DNA of 64,000 nucleotides from UBA7803 sp036381275 (GCA_036381275.1 DASVDC010000041.1:1-64000); one strand, 5' to 3'. Numbered from the stretch's first letter, positions 16,995 through 25,623 are shown. The notes: generated by a model not told the origin, from the letters alone. Made by a program: numbers and translations.

Positions 16995-17771
16995 TCACGC
17001 GCCGGTGAACTTCGCCTCGCGCTTCTCGAGGAACGCCTTCACGCCTTCCTGATGGTCGGCCGTGGCCCCGGCGCGGTTCTGCATCTGCGCTTCGAGGTCG
17101 AGCTGCTGCTCGAAGGCGTTCTGCCAGGTGTCCCAGTACAGGCGGCGAATCATACCGAGCGCCTTGGGGCCGTTCGCGAGCTGCCGCGCGATCCCCATCG
17201 CGCCCGCCATCAGCGCTTCGTTGTCGTCGTAGAGGCGGTTGACCAGCCCCCACTGATGCGCCTGCTCCGCCGGCAGGCGCTCCGCCAGGAGCGACAGCTC
17301 GACCGCGCGGCCCCAGCCCACCAGCCGGGGCAGCATCCAGGTGGAGCCGCCGTCCGGCACCAGACCGATCCGGGAGAAGGCCTGCAGGAAGAAGGCCTGC
17401 TTCGATGCGCAGACGATGTCGCCGATGATCGCGAAGCTCATACCGACTCCCGCGGCCGCGCCGTTGACCGCGGTGACGATCGGGATCTCGAGCTCGCGCA
17501 GCGTGACCAGCAGCGGATGGTAGACGCGGCGCAGCATGTCGCCGGCCCCGCCCTGACGCTCGCCGCGCGCCTCGTCCTGGAGGTTCGCGCCGGCGCAGAA
17601 GCCCCGGCCCTCGCCGGTGATCAGGAGGCACCGCGCGCCGCTGTTCCGCACCTGGAGCACCGCCTGCAGCAGCTCCGCCGCCATCTGCTGACCGACCGCG
17701 TTCATCACCTCCGGGTGATTGAACTTCAGCACCGCCACATTGCCCTCGAACGTCAGAGTCACGCGTTCCAT
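16995..17771 (-). CDS. enoyl-CoA hydratase/isomerase (PaaG-like)
   Basis: Crotonase-superfamily protein of 258 residues. The oxyanion-hole segments are GRGFCAGANLQDE and NGAAAGVGMSFAIIGD. The catalytic loop reads FSRIGLVPDGGSTWMLPRLVG: an Asp is at the position used by isomerases of the PaaG/dienoyl-CoA isomerase type, and the first hydratase Glu is not evident. It may therefore shift double bonds or open an epoxide rather than hydrate. It starts 50 bases from the divergent SnoaL-like gene. Confidence 0.9.
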   Translation of the reverse strand: MERVTLTFEGNVAVLKFNHPEVMNAVGQQMAAELLQAVLQVRNSGARCLLITGEGRGFCAGANLQDEARGERQGGAGDMLRRVYHPLLVTLRELEIPIVTAVNGAAAGVGMSFAIIGDIVCASKQAFFLQAFSRIGLVPDGGSTWMLPRLVGWGRAVELSLLAERLPAEQAHQWGLVNRLYDDNEALMAGAMGIARQLANGPKALGMIRRLYWDTWQNAFEQQLDLEAQMQNRAGATADHQEGVKAFLEKREAKFTGA

Positions 17772-17821
17772 TCGGTTTACCTTCGGTTGTGAAAAACTAC
17801 GGGTTCCGCAACCATACCCGA

Positions 17822-18265
17822 ATGACCGAAACCGACATAGCCGCGGTCGAGCGCGCCTGCACCCAGCTCTCGATCGCCTACGCCCGCGCGATCGACTTCC
17901 GCGATTACGACGCCTTCGTGCTGCTGTTCACCGAGGACGGCGTGCTCGACGTGGGCACGACGCTGCACGGCCGCGACGCGATCCGCGAATGGCTGCGCCA
18001 CCGGCCGGACGAGCTGCGCTCGCGCCACGTGATCAGCAACGTGTTCGTCGACGTGCTGGGCCCGGACGAGGCGCGCGGCATCTCCTACCTGACGCTGTAC
18101 CGCCACCACGGCGAGGAGAGCGTCCGGTTCGGCCCCGTGCCGCTCACCGGGCCGGCCGCCGTCGGCCACTACGAGGACCGCTTCGTGCGCACCGAGGAAG
18201 GCTGGCTGTTCCGCTCGCGGCGCGCGCATATCGCCTTCCGCAATCCCGATCTCTGCGACGGATGA
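17822..18265 (+). CDS. SnoaL-like (NTF2-fold) protein
   Basis: Small alpha+beta cone protein of 147 residues of the SnoaL_4 type: QLSIAYARAIDFRDYDAFVLLFTEDGVLDVG, LHGRDAIREWL, and GHYEDRFVRTEEGWLFRSRR. The family includes isomerases, hydratases and dehydratases in steroid, polyketide and aromatic pathways. I used the ATG at 17822; a GTG at 17789 is also in frame. The stop overlaps the next gene's ATG (ATGA), giving translational coupling with the HAD hydrolase. Confidence 0.85.
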   Translation: MTETDIAAVERACTQLSIAYARAIDFRDYDAFVLLFTEDGVLDVGTTLHGRDAIREWLRHRPDELRSRHVISNVFVDVLGPDEARGISYLTLYRHHGEESVRFGPVPLTGPAAVGHYEDRFVRTEEGWLFRSRRAHIAFRNPDLCDG

Positions 18266-18873
18266 CGGAACCGATCGCCGCGGTGGCCTTCGACCTGGGC
18301 GGCGTGGTGTTCCGCTATCGGCCCGAGCGGCGGCTCGATGCGTTCGCCCGAGCCACCGGCCGCAGCCCCGCCGCGCTGCAGAAGGCGCTGATCGATTCCG
18401 GGTACGCCCGAAGCTGCGACGCCGGCCGGCTCACCGGCGAGGCCGCCTATCGCGAAGGCAGCCGGCTGCTCGGCCAGCGGCTCGGCTTCGGCCGTTTCCG
18501 CAGCACCTGGATCGAGGCGTTCGAGCCCGACCCGGGCGTCGTGGCGCTGGTGCGGCGGCTGCGCGAACGCCTGCCGGTGGCGATGCTCACCAACAACTCC
18601 GATCTGGTGCGGAGCGGCCTCGAGGCGCGCGACGGCGAGGTGATGGAGCTGTTCCGGCCGCGGGTGTTCTCGGCGGACACCGGCATGCTGAAGCCCGACC
18701 CGCGCCTCTACCGGACGCTGCTCGATCTGCTCGAAGAGCCGCCGGAACGGGTGCTCTACGTGGACGACGAGCCCGCCTGCACCGCGGCCGCCGAGGCGCT
18801 CGGGATGCCGGCGCACCGCTTCGAGTCCGCCGCGGGCCTGCAGGCGCTGCTCTCGAGCCAGGGGCTGCTGTGA
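18262..18873 (+). CDS. HAD-superfamily hydrolase
   Basis: Haloacid-dehalogenase-like protein of 203 residues. Motif I is AFDLGGVVFRYRPERRL (Asp nucleophile; DLG rather than DxD, as in YihX- and epoxide-hydrolase-N-type HADs), motif II LTNNSD, motif III GMLKPDPRLYRTLL, motif IV LYVDDEPA. A C1-type helical cap lies between motifs I and II. Likely a small-molecule phosphatase. It overlaps by four bases with both the gene before (ATGA) and the gene after (GTGA). Confidence 0.9.
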   Translation: MTEPIAAVAFDLGGVVFRYRPERRLDAFARATGRSPAALQKALIDSGYARSCDAGRLTGEAAYREGSRLLGQRLGFGRFRSTWIEAFEPDPGVVALVRRLRERLPVAMLTNNSDLVRSGLEARDGEVMELFRPRVFSADTGMLKPDPRLYRTLLDLLEEPPERVLYVDDEPACTAAAEALGMPAHRFESAAGLQALLSSQGLL

Positions 18874-20309
18874 CGGCCGGCCGGCGCCGCGCCGTCCCTG
18901 CCCTCGGCCTGCTGCTGCTCACGGCCGCCGCCGCGCCATGCGCGAAACCCCAGACCGCGGCGGACTCGGCCCGCTGGCAGAGCCTCGCCGCCGAGCTCGA
19001 GGCGATACAGCGCGAAAACCGGGTGCCGGTGCTGATCCTCGCGATCCTGGACGAGGGACGGCCCGCGTTGCTGCACACCAGCACCTACGGCAGCGGCACG
19101 GGCTTTCGGCCGAGCTCGCCGTTTCGCTGGGGCTCGATCAGCAAGACGGTGACGGCGCTCGCGCTGATGGAAGCGGCGCGCCGGCACGGCATCGCGCTCT
19201 CGACGCCGGTACCGGAGCTGCTCGACCCGTTGCCGTACCGCAACCCCTGGGGTCCGACGCAGCCGGTGCGCCTCGCCCACCTGCTCGAGCTCACCGCCGG
19301 CTTCGCCGACCTCAGCGCCGACGAGCTGAACGACAACCGGCCGCTGCCGCTGGCGCGGGCCCTGTCCCGCGGCGCCGACCGCCGGGTGCTGCTGTGGCCG
19401 CCCGGGCTGCAGCACAGCTACAGCAACGTCGCGCCCGGCATCAGCTCGGCGGTGGTGGAACGGCTCAGCGGCCTGCCGTTCGAGCAGGCCGCGCGGCGGC
19501 TGGTGTTCGAGCCGCTCGGGATGGCGCCGGCGAGCTTCGAACCCGTCGCCGGTCTGCCGGGCGGCTTCCGCGCGAACGGCCGCACCCCGATACCCTACTG
19601 GCACATGACGTTTCCGGCGTTCGGCGCGCTGAACGCATCGCCCGAGGCCATGACCCGATTGCTCGAGGCGCTGCTGAACCGCGGCCGGCTCGACGGCCGC
19701 GCGGCGCTGGCACCGACGGTGGTGGAACGCCTGTTCCGGATGGAGACGAGTCTCGCGGCGCGGCACGGGCTCGAGGTGGGTTACGGCGCCGGCGTGTACG
19801 GCTGGCTGCACGGCGGGCACCGCTTTCACGGCCACGGCGGCGACGCCGACGGCTACCGCTCGCGCTTCGGGCTGCTCACGGGCTTCGGCCGCGGCTACCT
19901 GCTCGGCATCAACGTCGACCATCCGAGCCTGCTGCGGCGCCTGCAGCAGCGGGTGGAGCAGGCCCTGACCGAGGATCTGCCGGACCCCGAGCTGCCGCCC
20001 GTGGCTCGGCTGCCGGAACGACAGCTCGCCCGTTACGCCGGCCGCTGGTATCCGAGCGCCGCGCGCTTCGGCGTCGGCGCGTGGCAGCAGGGTCATGCGA
20101 GCCGCGCCGAGGTGCGGGTACGGGCGGGCGGGCTGGAGCTCCGCCACCGCGGCCGCAGCACGCGGCTCGTGCCCGTCGACGCGACGCGCTTCCGCCGCCC
20201 GTCGGACTCCGCGGTCACCGCGGTCTTCGCGGAGCACGACGGCCGCCTGTACCTGCAGGGCGAGCTCGGGAACTTCGTGCGGGAGTCCGGCGACGAGCCG
20301 GTGCGCTGA
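18870..20309 (+). CDS. beta-lactamase-family serine hydrolase, exported
   Basis: Serine hydrolase of the class C beta-lactamase/esterase fold, 479 residues, GTG start overlapping the previous stop. An N-terminal hydrophobic segment (PALGLLLLTAAAAPCA) indicates export. The active site is Ser89-x-x-Lys92 in WGSISKTVTA, the Tyr motif is YSNVAPG near residue 190, and the third motif is HGHGGDADGY. A C-terminal beta domain of about 110 residues follows (RLPERQLARYAGRWYP). Such proteins are usually esterases or peptidases acting in the periplasm, not resistance enzymes. Confidence 0.88.
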   Translation: MTAGRRRAVPALGLLLLTAAAAPCAKPQTAADSARWQSLAAELEAIQRENRVPVLILAILDEGRPALLHTSTYGSGTGFRPSSPFRWGSISKTVTALALMEAARRHGIALSTPVPELLDPLPYRNPWGPTQPVRLAHLLELTAGFADLSADELNDNRPLPLARALSRGADRRVLLWPPGLQHSYSNVAPGISSAVVERLSGLPFEQAARRLVFEPLGMAPASFEPVAGLPGGFRANGRTPIPYWHMTFPAFGALNASPEAMTRLLEALLNRGRLDGRAALAPTVVERLFRMETSLAARHGLEVGYGAGVYGWLHGGHRFHGHGGDADGYRSRFGLLTGFGRGYLLGINVDHPSLLRRLQQRVEQALTEDLPDPELPPVARLPERQLARYAGRWYPSAARFGVGAWQQGHASRAEVRVRAGGLELRHRGRSTRLVPVDATRFRRPSDSAVTAVFAEHDGRLYLQGELGNFVRESGDEPVR

Positions 20310-20382
20310 CGCGATGAACGGGTCTGGCCTTCGCGGCGCGCCTTTGGCATGTTGCGCAGCGACCGACCCGCCGAGGGAGCCG

Positions 20383-21264
20383 ATGGCGCACGCCCACCAC
20401 CACGACGACCACCCGCACCGGCACGAACGCCTGGTGCGGCGCGCGTTCGGGCTGATCGGCGGCTTCATGCTGGTCGAGATAGCCGGCGGTTTGATCGCGA
20501 ACTCGCTGACGCTGCTCGCCGACGCCGGCCACATGTTCCTCGATGCGTCGGCGCTCGGGTTCTCGTGGTACGCGCTGCACCTGTCCAAGCGCGGCTACGA
20601 CCACAATCTCTCCTACGGCTACCACCGCTATCAGGTGCTCGCGACGTTCATCAACGGGCTGCTGCTGTGGGGCCTGATCGTCTGGATCCTGCTGGAAGCC
20701 TGGCAACGGCTTCACGCACCCGAGGGGATGCGGCCGCTGCCGGCACTCGCGGTCGCGTTCGTCGGGCTGCTGGTGAACGTGGTGGCGTACCGCTGGCTGC
20801 ACCACGGCCACGACAACGCCACGGTCCGCAGCGCCGCGCTGCACGTGCTCGGCGACATGCTCGGTTCCGCGGCCGCGGTGATCGCGGCGCTCACCGTCTG
20901 GCTGACCGGCTGGCTGTACGCCGACCCGCTGCTGGCACTGGTGATCGTGGCGATCCTCGGCCGCGGCGCCTGGCGCCTGGTGCGCGATTCCACCCACATC
21001 CTGCTCGAGGGCGTGCCCGAGGACGTGAACCTCGGCGAGATCCGCGATGCGCTGTCTTCGCAGGTACCGGGCGTGCTCGAGGTACATCATCTGCACGCGT
21101 GGGCATTGACGGCGGAGCGGCCTCTCCTGACCCTGCACGCGCGCGTGGAGGAAGGCGTCGACCTCTCCGGGGTGATGGCGGAAATCAAACGCGTACTGAA
21201 CCGGGACTTCGGAATCGACCATTCGACCATTCAGGTGGAGCATGGCCCCTGCCCCGATGACTGA
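20383..21264 (+). CDS. cation diffusion facilitator (Zn2+/Cd2+-type) efflux transporter
   Basis: CDF exporter of 293 residues with six membrane helices and a cytoplasmic C-terminal domain. The His-rich N-terminus HAHHHDDHPHRHERL and the two HxxxD metal sites, LLADAGHMFLDA (TM2) and SAALHVLGDMLGS (TM5), identify the ZitB/CzcD branch. The C-terminal VLEVHHLHAWAL and IDHSTIQVEH are typical dimer-domain text. The start has GAGGGAG six bases upstream. It overlaps DgkA by 23 bases. Confidence 0.93.
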   Translation: MAHAHHHDDHPHRHERLVRRAFGLIGGFMLVEIAGGLIANSLTLLADAGHMFLDASALGFSWYALHLSKRGYDHNLSYGYHRYQVLATFINGLLLWGLIVWILLEAWQRLHAPEGMRPLPALAVAFVGLLVNVVAYRWLHHGHDNATVRSAALHVLGDMLGSAAAVIAALTVWLTGWLYADPLLALVIVAILGRGAWRLVRDSTHILLEGVPEDVNLGEIRDALSSQVPGVLEVHHLHAWALTAERPLLTLHARVEEGVDLSGVMAEIKRVLNRDFGIDHSTIQVEHGPCPDD

Positions 21265-21649
21265 GCCGCTGATGGCGAAGCGCCACACCGGCATCAAGCG
21301 CCTCGTGAAGGCGACCGAATATTCGCTGCGCGGACTGCGCTCCGCGTGGCGGTACGAACCGGCCTTCCGCCAGGAATGCCTGATCGGTCTCGTGCTGCTG
21401 CCGTGCGCGTTCCTGCTCGGCGAGACGCTGGTGCAGACGGCGCTCCTGATCGGCGTCTGCCTGATCGTGCTGATCACGGAGCTCTTGAACTCGGCCGTGG
21501 AAGCCGCGATCGATCGCATGGGCGAAGAGCTGCACGATCTCGCCGGCCGCGCCAAGGACATGAGCTCCGCCGCCGTCGCCGTGAGCCTGCTGCTGGTGGG
21601 CATCACCTGGGCGCTGGTGGCGCTGCAACGCTTCTTCGCCGCGCCGTAG
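21242..21649 (+). CDS. dgkA: diacylglycerol kinase
   Basis: Small trimeric integral-membrane kinase recycling diacylglycerol to phosphatidate, 135 residues, with an amphipathic N-terminus and three membrane helices. The family motif LNSAVEAAIDRMG, preceded by ITEL, gives the catalytic Glu and the Mg-ATP site; RYEPAFRQE is the conserved surface segment. E. coli DgkA is 122 residues. In-frame starts at 21257 and 21272 would shorten it by 5 or 10 residues, and the last would avoid overlap with the CDF gene. Confidence 0.93.
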   Translation: MAPAPMTEPLMAKRHTGIKRLVKATEYSLRGLRSAWRYEPAFRQECLIGLVLLPCAFLLGETLVQTALLIGVCLIVLITELLNSAVEAAIDRMGEELHDLAGRAKDMSSAAVAVSLLLVGITWALVALQRFFAAP

Positions 21650-21689
21650 CCGCCCGGCCGTCGTCCGGCGAGCACTTGCACCGCCGGGA

Positions 21690-21800
21690 GGCTCACGGCT
21701 TAATGCCGTGAATCCGGGACAGAAGGCGCAGCGGGCCCCTCGGCGAGCGGCTCGCCCGTTGCATCGCAGGGAAGCGAGATGCCGAGACCATCCAGCGCCC
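21690..21800 (+). ncRNA. candidate cobalamin-riboswitch-like leader
   Basis: In order, this stretch holds pieces that resemble the E. coli btuB leader: TTAAT (21700), GTGAATCC (about 21708), GGCGCAGCGG (21725), a perfect hairpin GGCGAGC-g-GCTCGCC (21742-21756), GGGAAG (21769) and a B12-box-like ATGCCGAGACCATCC (from 21779). It precedes a TonB-dependent receptor gene, the classic target. Several parts are short or missing, notably the region between GGGAAG and the B12 box, so it may be degenerate or a chance resemblance. The rest of the 372-base gap (21650-22021) shows only the palindrome at 21973. Confidence 0.35.
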
Positions 21801-21972
21801 ATACCGCCGCGCGCGCTCCTTCCGCAGCGGATCTGCCGCCGAGCTTCCAACCGTCCCAGCAGATCGGTAAAGGCGCCGTAGCCTGCGCGCCGCAAGCGAT
21901 CCACCGCAGCGAGCTCCATGCCGTCGCCGCCCGCCCGTCCGACCCGGGACGAGGCGGCGACAGCGACACCAC

Positions 21973-21989
21973 GTAGCCGATCCGGCTAC
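21973..21989. promoter_or_regulatory. inverted repeat before TonB receptor gene
   Basis: GTAGCCG-atc-CGGCTAC is a perfect 7-bp inverted repeat 32 bases before the receptor start. It could be an operator or a small hairpin in the mRNA leader. Confidence 0.35.
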
Positions 21990-22021
21990 ACAACCGACAG
22001 AAGAACGGGGAGAGAGACGTG

Positions 22022-24334
22022 ATGTACAACGATACGTCGAGAATCGGACCCACCCTCTTCGCGGCCGCCATGGCCGCCTTGTTCACCATCGGACCGACCG
22101 TGGCCGCCGCGGCGACCGGTTCGCCCGGCATCATCGAGGAAGTCGTGGTGACCGGAACCGCCGGCGGATCCGAGATCCGCAAATTCGACGCCAGCTTCGC
22201 GATCACCACCGCGAGCGCCGAGGACATCGACCGCTTCTCGCCGACCAGCACCGCCGACATGCTGAAGGTGGTACCCGGGATCTGGGCCGAGAGCTCCGGC
22301 GGCATCGCCGGCGCCAACGTGTTCGTGCGCGGCTTCCCGGCGCCGGGGGACGCGCCGTTCCTGACCGTGCAGGTGGACGGGGTGCCGATCTACCCGCCGT
22401 CGACGCTGGCGTTCCTCGAGAACACCACGCTGTTCCGCATCGATACCACCATCGAGCGGATGGAGGCGCTGCGCGGCGGTCCGAACCCGGTGTTCTCGAA
22501 CGGCCAGCCCGGCCTCACCACCAACTTCATTCTGCGGGAAGGCGGTCCCGAGACCGAGGGGCTGGTGCGGTACACCACGTCCGATTACGACCTGAACCGC
22601 TTCGACGGCTACGTCAGCGGCGAGATCTCGGAAGGTTTCTACTACATGATCGGCGGCTACCTGCGCAGCTCGCCCGGCATCCGCGAAGCGGGCTTCACGT
22701 CCGACGAAGGCCACCAGGGCACCGTCAAGCTGACCCGCGATTTCGAGCAGGGCACCGTCAGCCTGTTCCACCGCGACACCGACGATCACGGCACCTGGTA
22801 CCTGCCGGTGGCGCTGAACGTGCCGGGCGTGGACAACGAGTACAACCAGCTCGGCATCATGAACAAGCGACGCCTGATCCAGTTCGCGAACGACTCGGGC
22901 GCGGATCCGGAGAACGCCGAGACGAGCCTGCTGAACCTCGGCGAAGGCCGCGGCTGGGACGGCTCAGTCACCGGCGGCGCCGCCACCTTCGAGTTCGCCG
23001 ACAACTGGGAAGTCACCGACCGCTTCGGTCTCACCAAAGGCGACGCCGACACGCTCGGGCTGGTGCCGGCCGGCGGCGCCGTCCGGGTGGGTGACCTGCT
23101 GGCGGACCCGGCGGCCGATCCGAACGCGGTGGTGATCGGACCGATCACCGGCTCGGTGAGCGGCCGGCCGATCGGCGAGGACGAATACATCCAGCAGTTC
23201 GGCGGCTGGGAGGTGCGCAAGGCCATCGAAGCGTTCACCAACGACCTGTCGGTCGCCTACGACTGGGGCCGCGGCGACGTGACCGTCGGCCTGTACACCG
23301 CCAACGTGTCGGCCGACGACGTCTGGTCCATCGACAACACCAAGTACGAGGTGGTGCAGGACGGCGGCGAGGTGGTCACCGGCATCGCCTGCAACGCCCC
23401 GGAAGTCGACAGCTGCGGCGCGAACACCGACCTCGACGCGACCGGCGACGCCACCACGACGGCACTGTACGCGGCGACCACGATCGACGTCAGCGACCGG
23501 CTGACGCTCGACTTCGGCATCCGCCGGGAGAACCACGAGGTGCAGTATTCGGCGGACCTGGGCCGCGACGGCCAGGTGGATCTGGTCATCGACTTCGACG
23601 AAACCGAGATCTCCTGGACCGCGGCGGCCAACTATCTGCTCAACGACTTCATGAGCACCTTCGCGCGCATCAACACCGGCAGCCGGATGCCCTACTTCGA
23701 CGACTTCCGCGACAACGCCGACGCGTTCTTCGAAGGCAACGACCTGATCCAGGACGTCGATCAGTACGAGCTCGGCTTCAAGTGGGTGACCGACGCCGTC
23801 AGCCTGTACCTGACCGGCTTCTACACCGAGGTGGATCCGTCGATCTTCGTCGCGCAGTCGGGCGCCGGGCCCGGACAGATCTCCACCAACGAGGCCATCG
23901 GTCTCGAGGTCGACGCGATCTGGGACACCGACTGGGGCTTCCAGGTCAACCTGAACGCCACGATTCAGGACACGGAGTTCAAGAGCGGTGAGAACGACGG
24001 CAACGAGACGCAGCGCCAGCCGGGCTGGCAACTGCGCCTGACGCCGAGCTACACGTTCACCACCGGCGCCTACGAGACGACGCTCTACGGCACGTTCACC
24101 GCGGTCGACGACCGCTGGAGCGATCCGGGCAACACCGTCGAGCTCGACGGCTACGAGACGCTCGATCTCGGCGCGATGGTCCGCATCAACCAGAGCTTCG
24201 TGGTGCAGATCGCGGCGGACAACGTCACCGACGAAGAAGGCCTGACCGAGGGCGATCCGCGCAATCCCGCGTCGCCGAACGGGCGGTTCATCATGCCGCG
24301 TTCCGTGGAGCTGAGCCTCGGCTACGAGTTCTGA
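22022..24334 (+). CDS. TonB-dependent outer-membrane receptor
   Basis: Outer-membrane 22-strand barrel receptor of 770 residues. A signal peptide (TLFAAAMAALFTIGPTVAAAA) is followed by a TonB box, IEEVVVTGTAGG. The plug domain has DMLKVVPGIWAESSGGIAG, NVFVRGFPAPGD and VQVDGVPIY, and IERMEALRGGPNPVFSNGQPG ends it. The barrel ends in the C-terminal LSLGYEF with terminal Phe. ATG 22022 follows GGGGAGAG; the GTG just before it (22019) is an alternative. The substrate is unknown; the plug style resembles siderophore and cofactor receptors, and the leader hints at cobalamin. Confidence 0.94.
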   Translation: MYNDTSRIGPTLFAAAMAALFTIGPTVAAAATGSPGIIEEVVVTGTAGGSEIRKFDASFAITTASAEDIDRFSPTSTADMLKVVPGIWAESSGGIAGANVFVRGFPAPGDAPFLTVQVDGVPIYPPSTLAFLENTTLFRIDTTIERMEALRGGPNPVFSNGQPGLTTNFILREGGPETEGLVRYTTSDYDLNRFDGYVSGEISEGFYYMIGGYLRSSPGIREAGFTSDEGHQGTVKLTRDFEQGTVSLFHRDTDDHGTWYLPVALNVPGVDNEYNQLGIMNKRRLIQFANDSGADPENAETSLLNLGEGRGWDGSVTGGAATFEFADNWEVTDRFGLTKGDADTLGLVPAGGAVRVGDLLADPAADPNAVVIGPITGSVSGRPIGEDEYIQQFGGWEVRKAIEAFTNDLSVAYDWGRGDVTVGLYTANVSADDVWSIDNTKYEVVQDGGEVVTGIACNAPEVDSCGANTDLDATGDATTTALYAATTIDVSDRLTLDFGIRRENHEVQYSADLGRDGQVDLVIDFDETEISWTAAANYLLNDFMSTFARINTGSRMPYFDDFRDNADAFFEGNDLIQDVDQYELGFKWVTDAVSLYLTGFYTEVDPSIFVAQSGAGPGQISTNEAIGLEVDAIWDTDWGFQVNLNATIQDTEFKSGENDGNETQRQPGWQLRLTPSYTFTTGAYETTLYGTFTAVDDRWSDPGNTVELDGYETLDLGAMVRINQSFVVQIAADNVTDEEGLTEGDPRNPASPNGRFIMPRSVELSLGYEF

Positions 24335-24342
24335 GGGCCGTT

Positions 24343-24406
24343 TGTGGGAGCGGCCTGCGGCCGCGATACTGGCGGGAAGATCGCGCTCGCAGGTCGCTCC
24401 CACTGA
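24343..24406. repeat. REP pair, degenerate
   Basis: Inverted pair: GTGGGAGCGGCCTGCGGCCG on the left and a diverged GCAGGTCGCTCCCAC on the right, nine bases after the TonB receptor stop. It adjoins a glutathione S-transferase remnant. Confidence 0.75.
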
Positions 24407-24417
24407 CTGGTTCGAGA

Positions 24418-24590
24418 CTCGAGAAGCTGCGCCAGAGCCCCTACCTGCTCGGCGAGCGCTTCACGTTGGCGGACCTGAACGTCGCCGCCACGTTGAGCGA
24501 GCCGCACGAAGGCGGCCGGATCGACTGGCAGCGCGTCGCGCAGTGCCGTGACGCGGCAGCGGCTCGTCACCGCCCGCCGCTGACGGGCGC
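24418..24590 (+). pseudogene. remnant of a glutathione S-transferase C-terminal domain
   Basis: Reading from 24418 gives LEKLRQSPYLLGERFTLADL, then NVAATLSEPHEG, which is the conserved C-terminal-domain signature of glutathione S-transferases (YL.GerFTlADlnvA), and then a QCRDAAAARHRPP tail like the usual R-C-x-x-RP end. There is no thioredoxin-like N-terminal domain and no start codon; the upstream side is cut by a REP pair. The remnant overlaps the 3' end of the convergent HxlR gene. Most likely a gene lost by deletion at the REP. Confidence 0.7.
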
Positions 24591-24935
24591 GCGCACGGCT
24601 CGGGCGTTTCGTCCGGCCAGCGTCCGCGCCCACCGCTCCGACCACGCGCTCAACGCGAGCAGGTGCTCGCCGAGCTCCCGCCCGGCTTCGGTCAACCCGT
24701 AGCCCGGCGCGTCGTGGTCGAGCAGCCCGAGCTCGCGCAGCTCCTTCAGGCGCCGGTTCAGAATCGTCGGGGACGGGCCGCCGCAGCGGCTCCGCAGCTC
24801 CCGGAACGTGCAACGGCCCTGCTGCAGCTCCCACAGGATGCGCAGCGTCCAGCGCTGGCCGAGCACGTCCAGCAGCACCATGATCGGCCGCCCCGTGCGC
24901 GTGCCGCGGGCCGGCTGTCCCGGTCGTTTCGGCAT
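24567..24935 (-). CDS. HxlR-family transcriptional regulator
   Basis: Winged-helix regulator of 122 residues: LGQRWTLRILWELQQGRCTF, ELRSRCGGPSPTILNRRLKE, and LRELGLLDHDAPGYGLTEAG, the full HxlR domain. HxlR proteins act as dimers on short palindromes. ATG 24935 has GGAGG five bases upstream; the frame is open further but this start fits. The gene is divergent from the AhpD-like/PNPOx-like pair, with two CTACA-N5-TGTAG repeats between. Confidence 0.92.
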   Translation of the reverse strand: MPKRPGQPARGTRTGRPIMVLLDVLGQRWTLRILWELQQGRCTFRELRSRCGGPSPTILNRRLKELRELGLLDHDAPGYGLTEAGRELGEHLLALSAWSERWARTLAGRNARAVRAPVSGGR

Positions 24936-24952
24936 GACGTCCTCCGCCCCTC

Positions 24953-25003
24953 TTGACGCTACACAAAATGTAGCTTTACGATCTGCTACACCTAATGTAG
25001 CAG
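24953..25003 (+). promoter_or_regulatory. promoter with two HxlR-type operators
   Basis: A promoter toward the AhpD-like gene reads TTGACG (24953-24958) and TACGAT (24977-24982). One palindrome, CTACA-caaaa-TGTAG (24959-24973), lies inside the spacer. A second, longer one, CTGCTACA-cctaa-TGTAGCAG (24983-25003), covers the likely start of transcription. Centres are 27 bases apart. The layout suggests repression by the divergent HxlR protein. Confidence 0.7.
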
Positions 25004-25012
25004 GAAGCCGCG

Positions 25013-25591
25013 ATGAACCCCAGCCTCGCACCCGTCCCCGAGCCGTTCTCCGAAGACGTCGCCGCGATTCTCGCCGGTTACCCGAAGCGCGACGGTTACG
25101 TGCTGCAGCTCTTCCGCGTGTTCGCCAACAGCGTCCGTTTCCTGAAGAAGGGCACGGTGAACCTGCTCGACCGCGACAGCCCGTTGCCGGTGCGGCTGCG
25201 CGAGCTGGTGATCCTGCGGGTCACCGCGAACAACGACTGCGAGTACGAATGGGGCGTGCACGTCACCGCGTTTGCCGCGCACGTCGGCTTCACCGAGGAG
25301 CAGGTGGCCGCGACGCGGCTCGACGATCATCGCGCCTCCTGCTGGAGCCCCGAGGAGCGGGTGCTGCTGCGCGCGGTCGACGAGCTCTGCGCCGCCGGCC
25401 GGATCATGCCGGACACGTATCGGGACGTCCGCCGCCATTTCTCGCTCGAGCAGCAGCTCGAGATCCTGGCGCTCGCCGGCAACTACCACACGGTCTGCTT
25501 CGTCGCCAACACCGCCGCTCTGCCGCCGGAGCCGTTCGGCGCGCGCTTCCCGACGCCGTATCGGCCAATGGCGGCAGAGTCCCGCATCTGA
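25013..25591 (+). CDS. carboxymuconolactone decarboxylase/AhpD-like protein
   Basis: All-helical protein of 192 residues of the CMD/AhpD family. The core is RLRELVILRVTANNDCEYEW followed by GVHVTAFAAHVGFTEEQ; only one Cys is present where AhpD has CxxC, so disulfide peroxidase activity of the AhpD kind is doubtful. HFSLEQQLEILALAGNYHTV matches the second repeat. AGGAAG precedes the ATG. It is followed by a PNPOx-like gene 32 bases later and controlled from the HxlR-type operators. Confidence 0.85.
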   Translation: MNPSLAPVPEPFSEDVAAILAGYPKRDGYVLQLFRVFANSVRFLKKGTVNLLDRDSPLPVRLRELVILRVTANNDCEYEWGVHVTAFAAHVGFTEEQVAATRLDDHRASCWSPEERVLLRAVDELCAAGRIMPDTYRDVRRHFSLEQQLEILALAGNYHTVCFVANTAALPPEPFGARFPTPYRPMAAESRI

Positions 25592-25623
25592 AATACTGCC
25601 GCGAGCGACAGGGAGGGCCTACC

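Noticed and set aside
21700..22317. Minus-strand frame of 205 residues with phrases such as WALDGLGISLPCDATGEPL
   Set aside because: It runs antisense through the TonB receptor start, has no start context, and shifts frame; the region is better explained by the leader.
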